Source of the DNA: Kitagawia praeruptora
Taxonomy: Eukaryota; Streptophyta; Magnoliopsida; Apiales; Apiaceae
Direction of reading: 5' to 3'
DNA length: 64,000 nt
Assembly (NCBI GenBank): GCA_037693485.1
Contig: CM075344.1
Coordinates: 76,007,501 to 76,071,500, forward strand
Positions within the stretch are counted from its first letter, which is position 1, and each line of letters opens with the position of its first letter. Positions 1 through 9,439 of this stretch are shown piece after piece. The notes below the pieces were generated by a model. That model was not told the DNA's origin, made no database searches, and saw nothing but the letters and a program-made list of their open reading frames with translations. Both the position numbers and the translations under genes were made by a program.

Positions 1-217
1 AGTTGTGATTATCTAAAATTCCCCGGGGTAGCCTACAAGTCCTTTCACTCTCTATGCTGGACAATGAAGTCTCTTATAATGTGTGGTCCTTACCCCCTAT
101 AGCATCCTAAATCCTAATAGAGTGTATGCTAGTGCCTTTCAGGTGAAACATGATTATATGAGAGTTTATGTAGATTTTCTTTTATACTAGACTGATCGAC
201 TGTTACATAATATACAG

Positions 218-1423
218 ATTTTCGAAAATCATTATTGAATGCGCTGAACGACTTTCTGCAAATTAATGGAGGGGTGTTCGTTAATTCTTGCTTCATCCAT
301 TGCCAGACAGTGATGGCTGAGACATGGCATGGTCCTGCCACTCCAAGAATTAACAACAAGGTAACTAAAGATATTACCTACTTTAACTATACTAGCTTAT
401 AGTCCGTGCAAAGCACGTGTTACTTTTAATTTTTTATAATTTATTTATAATATAATATAATATTATAAATATTAATTTAAATATGTTATTAATTCGAACC
501 TTACATCTTTATATATAATAATTTTTTAGTATTAAAAATAAATTAATATGTTATTGGCGGGAATCGAACCTTGAACCTCTGCATATAACAACTTTTAGTA
601 TTGTTATATCTAACGGTCATGATCTATTTGAGTTGCTGATCTAACGGTGATAAATGAGGGATAACCAAAAATGGGGATAACCAAAAAAGGGGTAACCAAC
701 TACAAATTATACCCCCTTTTGCTTATTATAATATAATAAGTATAGTATAGATGGTGTTATTCCCTCTTTCTGGATATGAAATTTCTAATGACAGTGTGCG
801 TTACTTTCTGGAGTTAGTCTGGAGTGTCGGACCGACACTTTATAAGGGTCGGACTCGGAATTGCTTAAATTGCACATTATAGTTTGTTAATAAACAAGTA
901 TTATAAATAAATTCTGCAGCAAAATTATTAATAAAACTCAAAGTAAACAGGATTTTCCAAAACTAAAATTAGGCGTCGTTTTCTCCTCTTCTTGTATTTT
1001 CTCATTTCTCCTCTGTTTGTTTCTTCTCGTATTTTTATTTTTCCATCCTAATTAGTTCATTTCATATGTGGTCTTCCGATTGGTCTAGTCCACATAATGG
1101 GGCACAGAATGAGCATCGTGCCCGAGTCCAACATAGTAGCGACCACTGAAAATCAAAGGTTCCGAGTAATATAGATGACAGCTCGTTACCTTTTTCTTTT
1201 TGTATTATTTAATAGTATGATTAGAAGAGATCCTCTTCTTTTTGTGTGTGATGGCAGGCGTGTTCCCCTCATGACATTCTCATCTCTAAGTTGTTTTATT
1301 GTTGTTTTTTCTGGGCAGACAATTGCGGAATCTGTAGGTGAATGGTACTTCAAAGATAAAACAATGCAACAAATTGACTGCCCTTATCCATGCAATCCTA
1401 CTTGTAATAATACGGAATCCTGA
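218..1423 (+). CDS. PAE-A: pectin acetylesterase, last two exons only
   Basis: Partial gene of the plant pectin acetylesterase family (Notum-like, CE13), which removes acetyl groups from pectin in the cell wall. Two exons are visible. Exon 11 is 218-360 (after ATACAG, before GTAACT). Exon 12 is 1319-1423 (after GGGCAG, ending in TGA). Exon 11 encodes the family's C-F-I-H-C-Q segment with the likely catalytic His, followed by A-E-T-W-H-G-P-A. Exon 12 encodes the cysteine-rich tail I-D-C-P-Y-P-C-N-P-T-C. Exon 11 has the same size as in the two complete copies downstream (143 bp); exon 12 is one codon shorter. Exons 1-10 lie to the left of the window, and 1-217 is intron 10. The intron between the exons carries a 360-bp Helitron. 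No lesion is visible in the exons present, so the gene may be functional, but most of it cannot be seen. Confidence 0.9.
392..751 (-). mobile_element. Short non-autonomous Helitron in the last intron of PAE-A
   Basis: Read on the - strand, the element begins TCTATACTATACTTATTAT and ends with a small GTGC/GCAC hairpin followed by the CTAG terminus. It sits exactly between a host A (391) and T (752), with no target duplication, as expected for Helitrons. The paralogous PAE-C intron has the uninterrupted sequence at 56081-56085, which confirms both borders. Its termini resemble those of the larger Helitron at 41524-44449. It encodes no protein. Confidence 0.88.
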
Positions 1424-1672
1424 TTTGTTTGTACAAAGCTTCATCTCTCAAGATAACCTAGCATCGGGCAGAAGATTATAATCTTTAGCTCAAAAATTAT
1501 ACAGAAGAGGAAGGACATCCTACAAATTTGCTAATGTAGACCATGGGCAGAAGACCTACTGCCTTCGTGCATGTATCCACAATGCATATAAACTTGAATC
1601 ATCTTAGTTTGATAAATATTTTCGATTTCCAGCAGCTAGTTTTTGTTTTTATGGACTATGGTCACTGTGCGT

Positions 1673-1697
1673 TAGTGTGTGTGTGTGTGCGCGCGCA
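1673..1697. repeat. (GT)n/(GC)n microsatellite
   Basis: A run of GT dinucleotides passes into GC dinucleotides in the PAE-A 3' flank. The paralogous site near 57038 is shorter, so the tract has changed length since the duplication. Confidence 0.8.
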
Positions 1698-1895
1698 CAA
1701 CTAGTACTCCGCAATTCCGCATACACAGTACTGGTCTGGAATGAGCAAGTACAGTTTAAAAATGCTTATTTACATATGTGGGCTGTTTGTTTTTATTTTT
1801 AAGTCGGCTAAATTAAAAGTCTAAACTTTATTTAGAAAAATTCATCAATTAAAATATTAATTAAATAGTTTGAAATTGACTTATAAAACATTTTT

Positions 1896-2568
1896 GGCTA
1901 AAGGACAAAAATATCTAAATTCTAGTTTGTTGTTACGAGAATGCCGACGCGCAAAAAGGGGGCCAAAAATACCAGCTGGTTACGCATTTACAGATGGAGT
2001 AATAGTTATTACGCATTTTTGGAATGAGTAATAAGGTTTATTACGCATTTAAGGTTTGGGTAAAACTGTATTACGCATTCTACAAGAACGTAATTGATAC
2101 TTTTCATTATTTACCAATTAAAAACACAAGACACAAGAAGTAAAAGTGTCCCCACTGGCCCACTCCCTGCAAGCAAAGCGCAACCTCAGTTTCTTTCACT
2201 CATCCTCCTCCATCATCCACACAAATACACACAACAGCCATGGCGGCAGCAACCATGAACGGATTAAAAACATCAACACATGATTACTTAGAAAGCAATC
2301 AAGTGAAAGAAACAAAGAATCTTATTACAGAACTCTACCGTCAGTTATATACATTAGGATGGGTGTCTAGTACAGATGGAAGCATCACCATTAAAGTACA
2401 CGATAATTTGGACCATAGCTGTTAATCTAGCGGGTTGCAGCCGGGTCGGAGCTTTTTTTATTACGCATTTGTGATTGGTATAACAAAAGGGTATTTTTGG
2501 CCAATTAGCTGAAACCTGTTAATTTGGTAATTTAAGGGAGAATTGTATGATAAAAATGTCATTGTTTC
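1896..2568. mobile_element. MULE-like element 1, carrying a gene fragment
   Basis: Flanked by a 9-bp direct repeat AACATTTTT (1887-1895 and 2569-2577). The paralogous PAE-C flank near 57230 has a single uninterrupted copy of this region. The ends are degenerate inverted repeats: GGCTAAAGGACAAAAATATC on the left and, read inward from the right, GAAACAATGACATTTTTATC. Subterminal GGCCAAAAATACC boxes occur at both ends. TTACGCATT occurs at 1980, 2009, 2041, 2071 and 2461. No transposase is encoded, and the core holds a host gene fragment (2240-2425), so it is Pack-MULE-like. The 9-bp duplication suggests Mutator, but the ends are not classical long TIRs. Confidence 0.72.
2240..2425 (+). pseudogene. 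Captured first-exon fragment of DEP1 (methionine salvage)
   Basis: The 61-codon frame starts M-A-A-A-T-M-N-G-L-K-T and contains V-K-E-T-K-N-L-I-T-E-L and S-I-T-I-K-V-H-D. I recognise this as the N-terminus of plant DEP1, the methylthioribulose-1-phosphate dehydratase/enolase-phosphatase of methionine salvage. About 95 bp upstream look like a CT-rich 5' UTR (from about 2145). Homology stops after K-V-H-D and the frame closes soon after at TAA, which fits capture of one exon with its leader. The fragment is about a tenth of the full protein and lacks all catalytic parts. It lies inside MULE-like element 1 and is absent from the paralogous flank. Identification is from memory of the family. Confidence 0.65.
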
Positions 2569-2577
2569 AACATTTTT

Positions 2578-3605
2578 CTTTGTTGGAAGTTGGAACTTGA
2601 ATTTGCGAACGTTGTGAGAACTGATTGTTTTTACTGTATTGTGAAGTCTTTAACTTGGTAAACTTTTAATTGTTTTTATTTTGTACCAAATTATATGCAT
2701 CAAAAGACAAACTTTCCAAATAGTTAATTATTTTAAAAGTAAATTAATTTTTTTTTGTTCTTTTCTACAAAGAAAGCAACAGAAGGAAACATATGTCATG
2801 CATGCACATTTATTCTGTTTGGTTGACTCTTTGTATTCTAGTTTGTATCATCACTAATCCCCGTTCAAAATATTCAAATTTTAGTTGTTTTTTGCTCCAA
2901 CCCCGTCCAAAATATTCAAATTTTAGTTTCAACTGTCGGTTATTTTTTCTTATTTTTAACAAATTATAGGATCATAGTTTTTCCTATTCCTAAATTATAT
3001 TCCCTCTATCCCTAATTAATTATCCTCTTTTGACTTTCAATAATCAAATTGATCATTTTTTTATTAAAGATTAAAAATAATTCTTTTATCATATAAAAAA
3101 ATAAAAATTACAATTCAAAATAGATCAGATGCATTAAAAAATCAAATAAGACAACTAAATAGGGATAGAAAAAGTATTATATATATGTGATGAGAAGAAT
3201 TCATACATCTTCGTAGATATTTTCATTTTTTTTAATAATAAAACACACGTACACATACTCATCATATATCCTTGACAAAGTTCAAATCTCGATATTCATT
3301 AAATAAGAAACTGTTAAAAAATTAAAATGGCATTCGACGTTGTTTTAAAACTCAAAATTTATCCATTATTGTATTGAAGTAGTTTTGATTATTAATAAAT
3401 CATAATTTTGAGCTTAAGCAAGTAATCCACCAAAAATTAAAAGTAAAATATGGATTATGCCAAATCATAAACTTGATAAATCTTTTAGGTAATTATTAAA
3501 ATGTTTAAATTATATTGATATTAGGGATACCTCATGGAGGGCCACGGCCTCTACTACGCTACACCTTGCATCTATGACAACACAGCAATGTGCAAGGCTT
3601 GTTCT
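2578..3605. repeat. 3' flank of PAE-A, paralogous to the PAE-C flank
   Basis: Non-coding AT-rich DNA that matches the PAE-C flank (about 57245-57415 and 59050-60320) in order and orientation. It is the left copy of a segmental duplication that includes the PAE tail. The best conserved part is 3537-3605. No complete gene is visible. Confidence 0.75.
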
Positions 3606-3796
3606 TCTGTATTCTGATTATACAGTGTGAAAAACAATGCAAGGTAATTATAATGTCCGTTTGCTGATTAGCTCGGTAGAGTTGCTAATTCGCTACATAA
3701 AGTTGCTAATTCTCTAGGGAGAAAATATTTATCTAGTGTATATGGGTGGCATCCATCATTGAAATATTATATCCTGAACAAAAAGTACTGAAAAAA

Positions 3797-4576
3797 GGGT
3801 GAAGACCCAAAATATCCACAAATTAAACATCCGTGATCAAAATAACTACCGTCAGCTCGAGCGGTCCAAAATACCCATGGGACACGCTACTGGTAGTGGA
3901 GTGTTAAGGAGATACGCTGTTGCTGAAAGAGTGTCTTGTAGACACACATATATGGAAGGCGTAACAAGCGGTTACGCTTTTGTGAGACAGTCACTGTAGC
4001 TTGGGATGCGCCGTTTCCAAATGCGCATATGAAGATACGTATTTGGAAGTTGTGTATCCCTCGTCTTCTCCAAATCGCAGCTCTGGCGATTTTCAGACGA
4101 TTCTCGACGGAAACAAGGCGGAGCTCTGTTCGTTCGATTCAGTTATCTTCCGTCTATGTTCTATATATCATTCAAATCGTATTTCGACGATCTACACATC
4201 CATACCCATTTCAAACCATTTAATTCGCCTGAGATTAAACCCCCAAATCGAACCCAATATCTCTCTTTCGAATTTCCGTCGAGCTCGTAGATGCCCTGCG
4301 GGGCCAAATCTCGATAAAATCAGTTGGGGGAAATGGAGAGGAAGGTATGGTGATGGATTTCGTGTGCTCAAAAGAAATGGAGGTGGTCGGAAAGAGACGA
4401 ACAGGACGGAGAGAGATCGGAGAGATTGGAGAGATCGGAGAGATGGGAGACTGCTACAGTACTACGGACATGCTACTTCGTGTAGCGTGTTGCGTGGGTA
4501 GTGTGGACCAACAGTTCCGAAAATCAGTAATTTGGGCCATGGGTACCTCATTTTGAAGTATTTTGGTCATTTTCTC
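3797..4576. mobile_element. MULE-like element 2
   Basis: Flanked by the 9-bp direct repeat CTGAAAAAA (3788-3796 and 4577-4585). The left end is GGGTGAAGACCCAAAATATC; the right end read inward is GAGAAAATGACCAAAATAC. The subterminal region has a GGTCCAAAATACCCATGGGA box followed by GACACGCTAC and ATACGCT motifs. GTAGCGTGT appears near the other end. The core (about 4030-4460) is GC-richer and contains an open frame (4001-4501) of unknown origin, possibly captured exon sequence, with a short GGAGAGAT(C/T) tandem near 4410-4450. It shares a TTTGGCCCCGCAGGG block, inverted, with element 4 at 42508-43328. No transposase is present. Confidence 0.72.
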
Positions 4577-4585
4577 CTGAAAAAA

Positions 4586-5051
4586 CCAGGAAAAAAAATG
4601 ACATAATTATAAGTTGTAAAAGACATTATTATTATTATTATACGAGGGAATGTTGGTGACAATAACAAATTATTACCTCTACAATATGGAAATGTTTAAA
4701 GCTGGAGGGCCTTGTATCGAGTTCAATAATTTGATAAAATGGTTTTAGATTCAAAAAATCGAACCTAAATTTATGAAATCGAATTCAATTTTATATTAAA
4801 ATTGAAAGATTTGATAATTTTTGAAAATCAATTTAATTTTATCCTAAAAATATTCGAGCTACAAATTTAACCGAAAATAATTTGAAATACTAGATCCGAT
4901 TATGACATTGAACATATCAAAACCGAATAATAAATTATCCAAATCGAATATGACTCGAAGTACATGATCTAATTTAGATTCAAATTCCAAAAATGAGATG
5001 AATTAAGTAGTTGTTACAATTTTAACGGGTTATAACAAATATGTTGTATAC
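4586..5051. other. AT-rich spacer before the copia insertion
   Basis: No gene or clear element is visible. It holds a short ATT repeat near 4625-4641 and scattered degenerate AATCGAA/AACCGAA words resembling those right of the copia element (19320-19400). This fits one older sequence split by the insertion. Confidence 0.5.
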
Positions 5052-5056
5052 ATTAT

Positions 5057-6331
5057 TGTTGAGTATTGAATACAGTAAAAGAATAAAGAGGGGGGTGAAT
5101 GGATTCTTGAACTTTTCTTCATTCTTGAATCTGTGTAGCAGATAAGTGTCTGTGTGTGCAAATATGTAGGTGCGGATAAAGAATGACACAAGACACAATA
5201 TCACTTTAATCTAATATATTATTAGATAAAGGTTGATACAATCTGTGAATACAAATGGTAGTATTCTCAGCTTCGTTTTTCTCAGAGAGATATGTCTTAC
5301 AATGTGTATGAAAAACCTTCTCCTACTAAAGAAGTGAGATTGTATTCTTATAGAACATGAATACAACTTAGTTACTACAAATAAGGTTACAGGATAAATT
5401 ACTTTCTTGTATGTCTATCCTTTTTGAGTAAGCATCCAAACGGCTACAGATTTGACTTTGCAAAGTTCTGTTCAGATCCACTTCTTTAGCTCTTTGTCTC
5501 TTCTATATCTCTCCAAGCTTCCTTGTAGGCTTTCCAGAGCACGTTACAGATTGTGGTCCATAAAGTGCATTGGCTTGTTGCAGGTTTCAGACTTGTACAA
5601 TTTCTTCAGTATTTTGTCTCCAAGAATGTATTCGAGAAGTGGCTAAGTGATTGATTCGAGAACTAGGATTAGATAACTCTGAGTTCTCGAATACTGTCTG
5701 ATTGACATATCGAATCACTTCTCGAATAATGCTTTTCTCCAGGATTCCTTGAGTTATCGAATAGAACACTTGACTTGTCGAATCCTTGAGATATCGAATA
5801 GCTTTCTGAGTCCTTGAGATATCGAATGGAACTTTGCCTTGTTGACTCTTTGAGAACTCGAATACCACTTTGACTTATTGACTTCTTGAGTTCTCGAATA
5901 GAGTATTTAGACATGTCGAATCTCTGAGATATCGAATGAGATATCGAACAGTTCATTCAGAGATATCGAACATTGTCTTCTTAGATATCGAATCTCTGAC
6001 TTCTCGAACGCTAGACTTCTCGAATAGACAAAGATACTTCTCGAATTGGTACTTAGGCAAATTCTTCATTTCTTCAAATCCCAACTGTGATTATTTGACA
6101 ATCTTTATCTTCTTGCTTGAGGCATGAACCTTGGAACTTCTTTCAAGCATTATTCTTGACTATATAAGTACAGTTACACAACTAGGATTTGATGCCTATT
6201 ACAAGTACAAAACAAGTAGAGACTCTACAACTAGAGGTTCCCTCAGTTAAGAGGTCATGTAGGTAATGCAAAGCATTACAAACAATTAGGCTTGTTATTA
6301 GATGTAAACAGGCATGCCTCTGTGACTAACA
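5057..6331 (-). repeat. 3' LTR of the copia element
   Basis: 1275 bp. On the - strand it starts TGTTAGTCACAG and ends CTCAACA, so the TG..CA ends are intact. A TATA-like TTATATAG lies near 6160-6170. The stretch 5630-6050 holds about 19 TCGA(A) words in repeated modules such as GAGATATCGAAT and ACTTCTCGAAT. Eight sites match TTCnnGAA, the two-unit core of a heat-shock element. Confidence 0.93.
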
Positions 6332-6343
6332 ATCTCCCCCAAA
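6332..6343 (-). other. Polypurine tract of the copia element
   Basis: On the - strand, TTTGGGGGAGAT directly precedes the 3' LTR start TGTTAG, the expected site of plus-strand DNA priming. Confidence 0.85.
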
Positions 6344-6481
6344 TTGTGAGTGAGACCCTTAGTCAAAATTTCATGTCTGATAACTAGCCTAACATACATA
6401 AAGATAGAACTTGAAAAGTACAGGTATGTAGATTGATTGAAGAAAATACATAGAAGTATTCTTACAAGTTATGAGGAACTA

Positions 6482-6943
6482 CTAGCCATATCCTTTTGGA
6501 TTCATCTTTTGAGCTTTAGCTTGCAGATTCTCATTTTTCATCTTTTCTTCAGCTTCTTTAGCTTTCTTCTTTGCATTTTCTTCCATGGCAAGAATAATGT
6601 CTTCCATTGCAGTGAGTGCTTCAATTAGAGGGGAGCCTGACAAATCCTTGAGTACTTCATTCAGCTGTTTCTTAGAATAGGAACTGATGTAGTCCGTTCT
6701 AATCTTTATATTTCTACCATACTTCTTGTACTCAATGATGTAAGGATTAAACTTGACTCTACACAGACCCATAGCCCTCAATTCATCAGCCTTAGCTTCC
6801 ATTGCAGCAAACTCCTCCTCCCTTTTCTTTAGTAGCTCTTCACTATTCTTTTTCATTTCTACCTGGTGATCTCTCTTTATTTTGACAAAGTCAATTAACT
6901 CCAGCTTCCATACCCTTTCCACTCTGTCTTCAGAATCCAACAT
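6482..6943 (-). pseudogene. Copia extra region, C-terminal ORF (153 codons)
   Basis: A charged, helix-prone frame rich in Lys and Glu (K-K-R-E-E-E-F-A-A-M-E near codon 40, K-K-K-A-K-E-A-E-E-K near codon 130), consistent with a coiled coil. It is the last coding segment before the 3' LTR and is separated from the preceding frame (7025-7780) by stops and frameshifts. It was probably the C-terminal part of one long post-pol protein. No known enzyme motif is visible. In SIRE-type elements this position is often called 'env-like', but I see no signal peptide or membrane segment here. Confidence 0.5.
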
Positions 6944-7024
6944 TGCAATTATCCTTTCTATGTCATATAGCCTGCCCCAGTGCTGACATGTTCCTTGTCT
7001 GAATTTCTTCTGTCTTCCATCAAT

Positions 7025-7780
7025 TTATTTAATTTCAAGAAAATCATCAACAATGGCAACATGATAGATTCTTTGAGCCCATAGGAACTGCAGTTGGTCT
7101 TCATCATGGTTTTCATCCAGAGGTGGTAGGTTTAATCCTGGAATTATTGCCAGTGCCTTTGACTTGGATAACTTCACCCTTCTTGCAGCATGCTTGAATT
7201 TAATCCTTTTTACATGGTTGCTAGGTAGAAACTTATGACCCTTGCTTGTAGACCATTGTAGTATTCCATTAGCAGTTTGCTTATGGAAACATACAGATGC
7301 TTTCTTGACTTGAATCTTCTTCTCTTCTTGAGGTGGCAAAACAGTTGCAGAAGCCATAGATGTAGATTTTGCTAGGCCACTACTAACAGTATTCACCCTA
7401 GACTTAGAGTCTTGTGTTGTGGTGAGGTTACTGCTAGCAATGCCTAAGGCTTGCTGTTTTCCAATCTTCCTCTCATAGACTTTGCCTTGATCATCATCAT
7501 TTTTCTTATCCTTGTTATCCTTCTTCTTCTTCTTATCTTCAGCACCCTTATCACTCCTGTGATGTCTTCTCCTTCCATCACCTTTATCTTCATCTTCATC
7601 ATCCTTATTTCTCCTAGGTTGATCCATTTCTGGAATTGCACCAGTTGCTATGAAAGATCTGAGGATGTGCAATGCTTCTATTTCTTCAGCATTTCTGACT
7701 CCAACTTTCTTCTGTAGTTGATCAATGATAGCAATGACCAGTCTGTGATTTCGAAGAATGCGATCATTGGGAATGACCAA
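7025..7780 (-). pseudogene. Copia extra region, basic low-complexity ORF (251 codons)
   Basis: The middle part is a highly charged Asp/Lys/Arg tract (about codons 57-105). A basic C-terminal part (K-R-I-K-F-K-H-A-A-R-R-V-K, about codon 190) could contact nucleic acid. It sits between 7958-9394 and 6482-6943 in the same transcription order, and the short gaps contain stops. It is likely a segment of one decayed post-pol protein. Function unknown. Confidence 0.5.
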
Positions 7781-7957
7781 TTGTTTGATGTCTTCAATTT
7801 TGGTGCCAGACTGATAGATGATTGTCCATGGCCTCTTGATTACTTCTGGCAGCCTTGAAGGTTGGCCATTCCTCAGGTCATCATACAGACTTTTGTTGTT
7901 CTCATTTCTCTTCTCAATAAGCTCAAGTAGTGCATCTATCTCTGAGTGTTTTAGAGC

Positions 7958-9394
7958 TTATAGAGTCTTGTAGGTTAGATGCCATATCTTTGAGTTGGAT
8001 ACCATCATTATCTCCTTGAACCATGAGTTGTTGATTTTCCTGGGTATGACAGTGAGGTAGTCAATCTGCTCCTTCAACTTTCTCAGATAGAACTGAGTGT
8101 CACCAGCCTGTTCCCTTGTGGCTTTCAGAAACTCCAAGAAGGCTTTATCATGATAGACATTTGAATTAGCAACTTCTAGTAGCTTGGCCTCAGTAATGAC
8201 TTCAACTTCTTCAGACTTGGCACTTTCAGATATGGAAGATGGAGGTTTGTCAGATGGCATACTCCCTGCAACCACTGTGGTTGTGATGGATTGCTTCTGG
8301 TCACCAAGAGTAATGACATGCACAGTTGGTAGAGTAACAACTGGCAAAGTGGTTGGAGGCTCATCAACTTTAGATTTTCCTTTACCTGGCACATGAGTCA
8401 TGGGTTTTGGAGCCCTTTGATGTCCACCCTCATTTAGCTTTATGCCTTTCTCCTTAGGTTTCTCCCCTTTTGGATTTGAATTCCTTGATGTCCTCTTCTC
8501 CCCCTTAGGCTTGTTGTCAGGCACAGAGGCTGTAGGAATGACCTTTGAGTTTGAAGATTCTTCAGGGAGAGGGAGACCCATGTGCTTCATCGTAGCAGAC
8601 AACATTGATTGTTGATGCAGAAGGACATTAGCTGTGGTGGTGGCTTGGGCGTCCAACTGTTCATTGAGAATTGCAACCTTGTCTGTAAGATGAACATTAG
8701 ACTTTGTGAGAGAGGCTACCTCCTTTTCAAGAGCATCTACCTTGGTGAATAATTCAGTAGATTTGAAGCTAGACAGGAATTGGTCCTTAAGTCTCTGCAC
8801 TTCAAACCTAGTCATATCATGCAATGGGACTTCAATAATCAGCTTATCTCCATACTGGTTTGCAAAAAGAGTCCTGAGCATGGCATTTGCTTCAGTTGTC
8901 TGATCAGCTAGATTTTGAATTTTGTGCCCCAGACATGTGACAGCATCTTTTAGAAGAGCTAAACCATTGTCCATCTTGGTACAAGTAGATTTGCATGCTA
9001 GAATGTCCTTGATTATAGTCTCCAATTGAGGAAATTTAGCATCAAAAGTCCTCTTTATCTCATGCACTTCTTTAGTGGTGGCTGAACACACTTCATGAAC
9101 TTCTGTTTTTAGCCCCTTGCCAAGGTAGTGTGCAGCCTTGAGAATGCCCTTGTAGTTGTCATTTACTGCTTCATAAACATCACTAGGGATGAGAGATTTG
9201 GCATTGGACCCTAGTGCAGTTATGTATTCTTCTCTGATGTACTGGAGGCCTTCTGAGAGAGAAATATCAAATTTTCCTTGTAGCCAGGCATCTACATTGC
9301 CATCTCTCTCAGCATCATCTACTATCTTTGCCTTTTGCATCTCCACATCATCTCTGTGGCATAAGAGAATAGCTTCATAGTCTGGATTTGGCAT
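7958..9394 (-). CDS. Copia extra region, coiled-coil ORF (478 codons)
   Basis: The longest intact frame after pol. Codons 1-270 are helix-prone and acidic, with heptad-like stretches (L-F-T-K-V-D-A-L-E-K-E-V-A-S-L near 215-230), so a coiled coil is likely. Codons 285-380 are a Pro/Lys/Ser-rich linker. The C-terminus returns to helix (F-L-E-F-L-K-A-T-R-E-Q near 425). There is no transmembrane segment, signal peptide or enzyme motif. It lies within the approximately 5-kb post-pol block typical of SIRE/Maximus copia elements, where such ORFs are called env-like by position. The role is unknown; a structural or particle-associated role is a guess. Confidence 0.6.
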   Translation of the reverse strand: MPNPDYEAILLCHRDDVEMQKAKIVDDAERDGNVDAWLQGKFDISLSEGLQYIREEYITALGSNAKSLIPSDVYEAVNDNYKGILKAAHYLGKGLKTEVHEVCSATTKEVHEIKRTFDAKFPQLETIIKDILACKSTCTKMDNGLALLKDAVTCLGHKIQNLADQTTEANAMLRTLFANQYGDKLIIEVPLHDMTRFEVQRLKDQFLSSFKSTELFTKVDALEKEVASLTKSNVHLTDKVAILNEQLDAQATTTANVLLHQQSMLSATMKHMGLPLPEESSNSKVIPTASVPDNKPKGEKRTSRNSNPKGEKPKEKGIKLNEGGHQRAPKPMTHVPGKGKSKVDEPPTTLPVVTLPTVHVITLGDQKQSITTTVVAGSMPSDKPPSSISESAKSEEVEVITEAKLLEVANSNVYHDKAFLEFLKATREQAGDTQFYLRKLKEQIDYLTVIPRKINNSWFKEIMMVSNSKIWHLTYKTL

Positions 9395-9439
9395 GTCAGC
9401 AGTGAGAAGGTTCTGAGCAATCTTTGTGAACTCAGGGAT

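Noticed and set aside
4001..4501. 166-codon open frame in MULE-like element 2 as a host gene
   Set aside because: No recognisable domain, overlapping frames in the same GC-richer core, and it lies within element borders; kept only as possible captured sequence.
5587..5956. Overlapping antisense frames of 93-95 codons in the copia LTR
   Set aside because: They arise from the repeated TCGAA modules, which lack stops in some frames; nearly the same frames recur in the other LTR at 18390-18759.
7451..7717. 88-codon hydrophobic frame on the + strand
   Set aside because: It is the complement of the Asp/Lys-rich tract of the - strand ORF 7025-7780; the hydrophobicity is a by-product.
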